A DNA stretch of 64,000 bases from NCBI GenBank assembly GCA_037974665.1, contig CM075766.1:45993569-46057568 (forward strand). Reading direction: 5' to 3'. The DNA is from Ehretia macrophylla. Taxonomy: Eukaryota > Streptophyta > Magnoliopsida > Boraginales > Ehretiaceae. The translations under genes and the position numbers were made by a program. This document shows positions 58,139-64,000 of the stretch, one piece after another (position 1 is the stretch's first letter; each line of letters opens with the position of its first letter). The notes under the pieces are model-generated. The model saw only the letters and a program-made list of their open reading frames with translations. It did not search any database and was not told the DNA's origin.

Positions 58139-59866
58139 TTTCTTTTTCTTCTTCTTCTTCTGCTGCTGCTGTGTGCGTGCGTGTTTTTGCGCCCCTGTTT
58201 ATGTGAAGAAAGGTGGTGGAACACCAGTGAGGATATTTGAATTCAAATTGTCGCCTTGGGTTTTGCAATGCTATAGCTCTAATAATAATCTTTAGAGCTA
58301 ATGGCAGACTAATTTACACTATAAAAGATTGTACTTTTATGTTTTCATGGTAAATTAAATTAAAAGATTATGCTTATTCCTAAATGTTGTGTATGTCAAT
58401 TAACTTGCCAGTACCGAATTAATGTCTACCTTTGTTTCTACTTTGGGGTTAATAGTGGGCCGACCCAACAGTGGTCATTAATAATTGTGTGTGCTGGATT
58501 ATTATTAGGGTTGTATGTGCTAGATTATTATTAGGGTAACTTTTAATATATGTGAATAACATTTCAAATTTTCAAAAATTAATTATTTATGAAATTTTAA
58601 TTTTACATTTATAATTGACACTATGTCCCAACTCTACCGTCACATTGGACGACTTTTCTCTTCTTTCCTACATATTTTCCTCTTTTTTTCTTCTTTTTTC
58701 TTGTCCCTTTCTTTCTTTTAGTTTTCCTTTGTTGGCATGCTCTCATCCTTTTCACTCAGTCACAATCACCTCAACATAGTCATAAATGCCCATACACAAT
58801 ACCTAATTCACTACCATTTCCACCGTATAAGTCGCTTGCTACAGATCCATACCAGAGATATATTGAACGACTTGAGTTAATCCTCCTCTAAATAGGGTAT
58901 GCTCCACAAAGAATGACATATTAGACTAGTCGTGCGAGGCTTGTGAATCTTGATATAAAGTCAGTAATATTTCCTCATATGCTATGTTTCGCTGAGCTAA
59001 GGTTTGCTAATAGTCTAAATTTCTATTTAGTGGCAACTGAAAAATATTGCATTTAACAAATTAAGGACAAGCTCTGAAATTCCAAAGTTACTCCTATGAT
59101 ATCTTTTAGATCAATAGCACAAATGAAATTTTAGTCAAACTTGGATTATGATAAATCAACCATCTTGCAAACTATTAGAAATGAAAAACAATGCTAAGAA
59201 TAGAGCTATCTGTAGAGTTTGGTGTATTGTGGATAACATCTTAGTTTAGCTCTTTTTTTGTGAGGGTTTGTTGTTCCCTCTTTCATGTTTGTAAATCTTT
59301 TTTGGTTGTGAATAATATTCAAACTTACTTGCCTAATAAAATTTTTTTTTTAAAGTATACTCAAATATATCATCCTTTACAGTTGGAGAATACTCTTTTA
59401 TATATTCATATTCCAAATGCAACATGGTCTATCCAAACTTTCTTTATGTTGCTTCATGAATATACATGCTTATTAAACAAACTTTTAACACCATTTTCTT
59501 TGACAAAATAGTTAAAGAAAGACTAAACATTATGATTTTGTTGAAAACTTAAATGCCGACCCAACATCAAACAACCACTATAATGTATATGCATATTATG
59601 ATTGCATTGATATATAGAGAGAAGAGAAGCCAATAGACTAAAATATATAAAGAATAAAGGATGAGAGAAAAAGAAAGATCGCTAGGTTATTAATTTGGAT
59701 ATGTCTCGTGATGTCTTGTTTTGCTTTTTTTCTTTTTTACTAGTTAATAATTTTTAAACATTGTTTAGCCTTTTCTTTAACAGAAAATGTAACGACATCT
59801 TAATAAAAGACATGATTAGAAGGTGCAGTGCAATATTAACATGTTTATAAAAAGTCGGTGGCTGAA
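58139..59866. other. Spacer of the B3 inverted repeat
   Basis: The first ~140 bases are the inverted copy of the B3 gene 2 promoter. The rest is AT-rich with no gene recognised. Confidence 0.5.
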
Positions 59867-60185
59867 ATGAGAATGTTGAGGTGGATGTGTGACAAAATTA
59901 GAAAAGACAGGATTAGAAACAAAATGGTACGTGAAATAGTGGCCCAAATTGAAGATAAGATGAGGGAGAATCATTTGAGATGATTTTGCTATGTCAGGAG
60001 ACGACCTTTCGAGGCTCCTATTAGAAGGTACCAAAGTTTAGAAATAGTATACTAAAAGAGGGGTATAGGAAGACCTAAGATAAACTTGGATCGAAACAAT
60101 TAAATGAGACTTTGCGTATATGAAGTTTATAGATGAAATAACTATCGACATGAACGAATAGTGTCACATAATTTATATAGCCGAC
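59867..60185 (+). mobile_element. LINE reverse-transcriptase 3'-end remnant
   Basis: Reading from 59867, the frame gives MRMLRWMCDKIRKDRIRNK, then IEDKMRENHLR, then RRRPFEAPIRR after an in-frame stop, and further on RKT. This is the recognisable C-terminal stretch of plant non-LTR retrotransposon polyproteins (the 'MLRWMCG-TR-DRIRN...LRWFGHV-RRP' region). Stops and frame changes interrupt it, and it ends near ATAGCCGACCTTATAT, a typical LINE tail phrase. It lies just upstream of the B3 gene 2 promoter. Confidence 0.75.
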
Positions 60186-60469
60186 CTTATATAGAAACAA
60201 AATGGTACGTGACTTAGTTTCGTTTGGTTTGATTTAGTTTGTATCCTAATAGAAGACATCTCAGTCATATATTCTAAAAAGTTTGGGGTCTAACTCTCAT
60301 TTACAAAAAGTCGAAGGGATGTGAAGCAAAATTATCCTTATTATTAGTGTTATAACATTGCAAAACCCGAGGCGACAATTTGAATTCAAATATCCCCAGT
60401 GGTGCTCTGACCAGGCCATTAGACGCTTCATCTTCACATTCTCTACCTTTCTTCACATAAACGGGGGCA

Positions 60470-60502
<33 letters not shown>

Positions 60503-60523
60503 CAGCAGCAGCAGAAGAAGAAA
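60186..60523 (+). promoter_or_regulatory. Upstream region of B3 gene 2
   Basis: Shares an inverted copy with 58139-58280. A (CA)n microsatellite (about 60474-60500) and CAGCAGCAG lie directly before the ATG, in the presumed leader. No clear TATA box was picked. Confidence 0.4.
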
Positions 60524-60868
60524 ATGGTGGTATCAAAGAAGAAGTTGGGTTACGAAGAGAGCAGGCTGAAGAGATTGGAAGAGAATAAGAAGAGAATGGA
60601 AGAGCTTAACCTCAACAAGCTTGCTCTAGCTCTCCGAACCGCCACCTCTCCCAAGCCTTCTCCGGTCTACCATTTCACCACCCATCTTTCATTCTTTATC
60701 AATCTATACAAATGACTTTGATTTTCACTAGAGCTTTTTTTGGTTTCTGCTTTTGTTGTTTTTGCAGATGAAGAAGGTGAAACCAAGACCGCCCAAGCAG
60801 CCAGTTTCTCCTGTACGGAGGTCTTCTCGGGTTGCAGACAAGCCTCCTGTTAGCTATAAGGAAGTCTG

Positions 60869-60901
<33 letters not shown>

Positions 60902-63021
60902 CATACATACATATATATCTATAATTGACATGAGATGTGCCTGCAACTAGAAAAAAAAAAAAGAATATTTTTTTTTTTGGTAAAAAAATCTGTTATATTG
61001 AATTGCTCTTATTGTAGAAGTACATTCTTTGACCCCTCATACTGTGAACTTGAGGTTCTTGCTCGGACTATAAGGTGATTCAATTTTTTGATTGCTTCCA
61101 CCAACATTTGTCATCTTGCTTAGTAGTATGGGGAATTCTAATGTGCCACGTGGACATGAGACCTTATGACAATGTTTTATAAATTATTTCCTGTGGGATT
61201 ATGTAATGACTCAAGTTAATTATTTTAAATCAACATACACTTGATTCACTGCAGTTATTTTTAAATTTATGACACTATTTTCGCATGCAAACTTGTGGTT
61301 CTGGTCCTGAACCTTACAGAAATGGCTAAGCGATGACCTTGGATAACTATATAAACGTTTAGATGAGTGTTAAATACTCATGTATACAATCTCACAAATG
61401 TAAAGATATTTGCTGCCCAAAATGTGGTTTTTGATCAAAACATTTCTTTTGTTGTTTGATACACTTCTCTTTTGTCAGCACTGGAAAGAAAAAGCTTTTT
61501 ACTTGCAAAATGGGAACAAGAAACTAATAAGAGCCTCTTCAATATGAGAACACTAAAGACCTGTTTAGTATTGGAAAATTAAGTTTCTGTAAATTGTAAC
61601 TATGTACAATTTCAAGACAGATTGTAAAAGAGTATATTGGAGTCGATTTCGTGATTTCTAAAACTATTCTGCAAACAGATTTGCCTGTTGAAGCCTTCAC
61701 TGACACTAGTGTAATCTCCAGAATTGAATAAAGTGAGTTGGAATTTAAGAGTAGCAAAAAAAATGAGCTGAGGGTTGAACTTGTTACTCAACACATTGGG
61801 AGCCACCATCAACGATATCTCTAAAAGAGATGAAAAAATAACAACTACATCTTGATTAATTCATTTTTATTGGAATAGAATAGATGTTGTAAAATAACAA
61901 CTACAATAAGTTGTGGTTTCCATTTATAATGTGTAGCTTTATGTTACTCAAACTATTCATCTCCAGTTTGCATTGAGACATATATCTCCTGGTTCTTGAC
62001 AGGTTCCAGTTGAACCCAAGGGCAGGCCTAGAAGGTTGATGCATAAATTAAACTTGTGTTTTCGATTCTTAGTTTATGCACAAGCTGATGTTTGCACAAG
62101 ATTCTAATGTGCTTTGCTCATATTCAGTTATAGCTATAAGAGAAGGGACTTGTCGAATAGAGTTTATGCTTCAGATGAAGACAGAGAGTATGCTATTGCA
62201 AGAGCTGATGAATTACAAAACAGTCTAGATTCTGATATTCCAAGCTTTGTAAAACCAATGCTTCAATCTCATGTTACTGGTGGCTTTTGGCTGGTAAGTT
62301 CATAAACAGGTCTTGATACAATGTAAAGTTACCACCTCCTGAAAAATATTAAGCTGTTAGCGGCGAATTTGTTTTATTTATTTATTATCTTCAATGAGGT
62401 GTAGGGTCTTCCTATCCAATTTTGCAAGACACACCTTCCAAAGCGTGATGAAACAATTACCCTGATCGATGAAGAAGAGGAGGAATTTCCAACAAAGTAC
62501 CTTGCCCTGAAAACAGGACTTAGTGGTGGATGGAGGGGTTTTGCCATTGATCACGAGTTAGTTGATGGGGACGCATTGGTATTCCAGTTAATTGAGCCTA
62601 CAACATTTAAGGTGATCTTTTAAGCAGAAGATTTATGTTTCATTTGTAACCTAACCAACGTGGAAGAGCATTGGAGGCATTCATATGGAAAAATAATTTA
62701 ACTTGGCAAATCTATTTGAGAAAATCCAATTCCCATACTTCTGAACTGCTATTCCAGATTATTGCACAGTTTTTAAGATACAATAGACCCAAAATGGGTT
62801 TAACCTGTTCCCAAATGCCCTGCATAGCAGGAGTGTCAAATGAGCAATAAAAAAACGGAACCTCAATGAATAGAAAGGTATCAAGAATCAGTTACCTGGC
62901 AATAAATATTGATTGATTCACCTCTCTTCAGATGTATATTATATCTTTCTATTTACTGCCTAACTTGGGATTCCAGGTGTACATTGTAAGAGTAAATCAA
63001 GTTGAAGAGGGTGATAGTTGA
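60524..63021 (+). CDS. B3-domain protein (At3g19184/At5g42700-like), complete gene 2
   Basis: Six exons: 60524-60664, 60768-60863, 62003-62034, 62128-62293, 62405-62611 and 62977-63021, giving 228 codons plus stop. The N terminus (MVVSKKKLGYEESRLKRLEE) is a charged helix typical of this plant B3 subfamily. It is followed by a basic segment (MKKVKPRPPKQP, RRSSRVADKPPVSYKE). The B3 domain runs from about residue 118 (DIPSFVKPMLQSHVTGGFWL, FCKTHLPKRDETITLIDE, GLSGGWRGFAIDH, VDGDALVFQL) to KVYIVRV. B3 domains bind DNA, and targets of this subfamily are little known. The protein ends soon after the domain (VEEGDS), unlike gene 1, which has a long C-terminal extension. A (CT)n(AT)n microsatellite follows the exon 2 donor. 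Confidence 0.9.
60870..60920. repeat. (CT)n(AT)n microsatellite in B3 gene 2 intron 2
   Basis: A CT run, then an AT run and ACAT units, begins 7 bases after the exon 2 splice donor. The 1.1-kb intron that follows contains no other recognised feature. Confidence 0.85.
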
Positions 63022-64000
63022 TTTGACTCTGAACATCACACAAACTTTAACTTAATGGTGAATCAATTAGTACAGGTAAGAATCTTGCTTAACATTGTCT
63101 GATCTTTTATCTTTTAAATCTTGATGTATATGTAACATAATAAGTGGATATGAAGACCTCTCTACAGAAAGAACTTTATCCACTAAAAAAGCAAATTAGT
63201 TTACTATAAGAATATGTTGTTTCAGAAACATCTCTTCAGCTTTATAATATCAATCTGACACCGTAAAATTTGGATTGCTTTATATCAATGCCAAAAAGTT
63301 TTGATTTTAAGGACGTAGATGAGATGGCCCTAGGCACATAATTTTTGTGTACTGTCATGTACCAATATAATCTTACTGTCAGCAATACTGTTTCTAGTTT
63401 TCTTTGTATATCAGGCCAATAAATCAGTAACATTCTATTGTCGAAGAAATAATCCTATATTCTCATACAAAGAATGTTGTTTCTTACTAATGGCAACTTT
63501 TATTTTCCAAAGAGGAGTTATTTATTTTTTTGAAGCATTGATGCTTTTATCTCTTTTCTGTTTAGCAGGCAAGAAGCGGCAGCATTTGGCTTGACTGCAT
63601 TTTGGTTGTCCACATTTTCGCATACGAAGCTTCCAACATGATCTTTTAGTTCTTAAATGTATCAAGGAATACTCAACATTTTGTACTTGTAAAGTTGCAG
63701 ATCTTTCAACTATTCCTTGCCTTATCTGTGTTATCTTTATCAGTGATAATTTTATTAAAATTAAGACTGTAAAAGCCAGCATGCCTCATGCAAGTCGTGT
63801 ATCATAAGGCCTAGATTATGGCCTCTAGTAGTTCTGATACATTAGCATTATATAAATCGATGTCTTCCAATTACATCTTTTCTCTATTCTTCTGCCATAA
63901 TCTCTGTGAAACTTTGTTTTCCACTGCAATTATGGTTTCCTGCTTCTCTTATATTGTTTGTGTGCATAGATCTAAATAATTTTGTTATGATATTAAAGGC
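63022..64000. other. 3' flank of B3 gene 2
   Basis: Probable 3' untranslated region; a GT-AG pair (donor near 63075, acceptor near 63566-63569) could define a 3'-UTR intron. No further coding exon is recognised to the window end. Confidence 0.45.

Noticed and set aside
61480-61860. Possible MITE in intron 2 of B3 gene 2
   Set aside because: The phrasing looks repeat-like, but I found no convincing inverted ends or target duplication.

Overview
This window is nuclear DNA from a flowering plant, almost certainly a eudicot. Genes are split by short GT-AG introns in AT-rich DNA, and the recognisable proteins are plant-type: a KRP cyclin-dependent kinase inhibitor, a DUF829/TMEM53-like hydrolase, an organellar presequence protease (PreP), and B3-domain proteins of the At3g19184/At5g42700 kind. 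MITEs, a hAT relic, a PIF/Harbinger relic and LINE tails fill the gaps. I cannot name the species. No CRISPR, operon, tRNA or rRNA was seen.

Layout. 1-7.6 kb is gene-poor: an AT-rich low-complexity tract, a 1.77-kb nonautonomous PIF/Harbinger element with TAA target duplications and an ORF1 remnant, and an inverted-repeat MITE. 7.6-8.7 kb holds a complete four-exon KRP gene (191 aa). A MULE-type MITE with a perfect 9-bp target duplication follows at 9.0-9.5 kb.

11.6-53.2 kb is a tandem segmental duplication with a period of about 17.05-17.1 kb. Each full unit carries an intact seven-exon DUF829 gene (three copies, 422-423 aa), a small uncharacterised exon set ('X'), a 5'-truncated PreP pseudogene (two copies), and a 3' piece of the KRP gene (two copies after the parental one). 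The third unit stops at about 53.23 kb, before PreP. Units 1 and 2 share a 580-bp hAT-like insertion and an expanded minisatellite that unit 3 lacks, so unit 3 looks like the outgroup. The PreP copies share an old frameshift and then carry private stops, while all three DUF829 copies stay open. In unit 3 the proximal promoter of DUF829 is replaced by about 0.5 kb carrying what looks like the 5' end of a TTC38-like gene.

53.2-64 kb is a B3 cluster. It contains a 5'-truncated B3 gene with a long C-terminal region (54.3-56.3 kb), an inverted orphan exon pair (57.8-58.1 kb, minus strand), a LINE tail, and a complete six-exon B3 gene (60.5-63.0 kb, 228 aa).

The most unusual content is the pair of KRP pieces. 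Each keeps an open 71-codon, two-exon frame that begins at a former internal Met and encodes little more than the CDK-inhibitory C terminus, downstream of a TATA-like, possibly LTR-derived sequence. They could be dead fragments or newly born inhibitor microproteins. All exon boundaries were read by eye from frame, GT-AG signals and agreement between copies.
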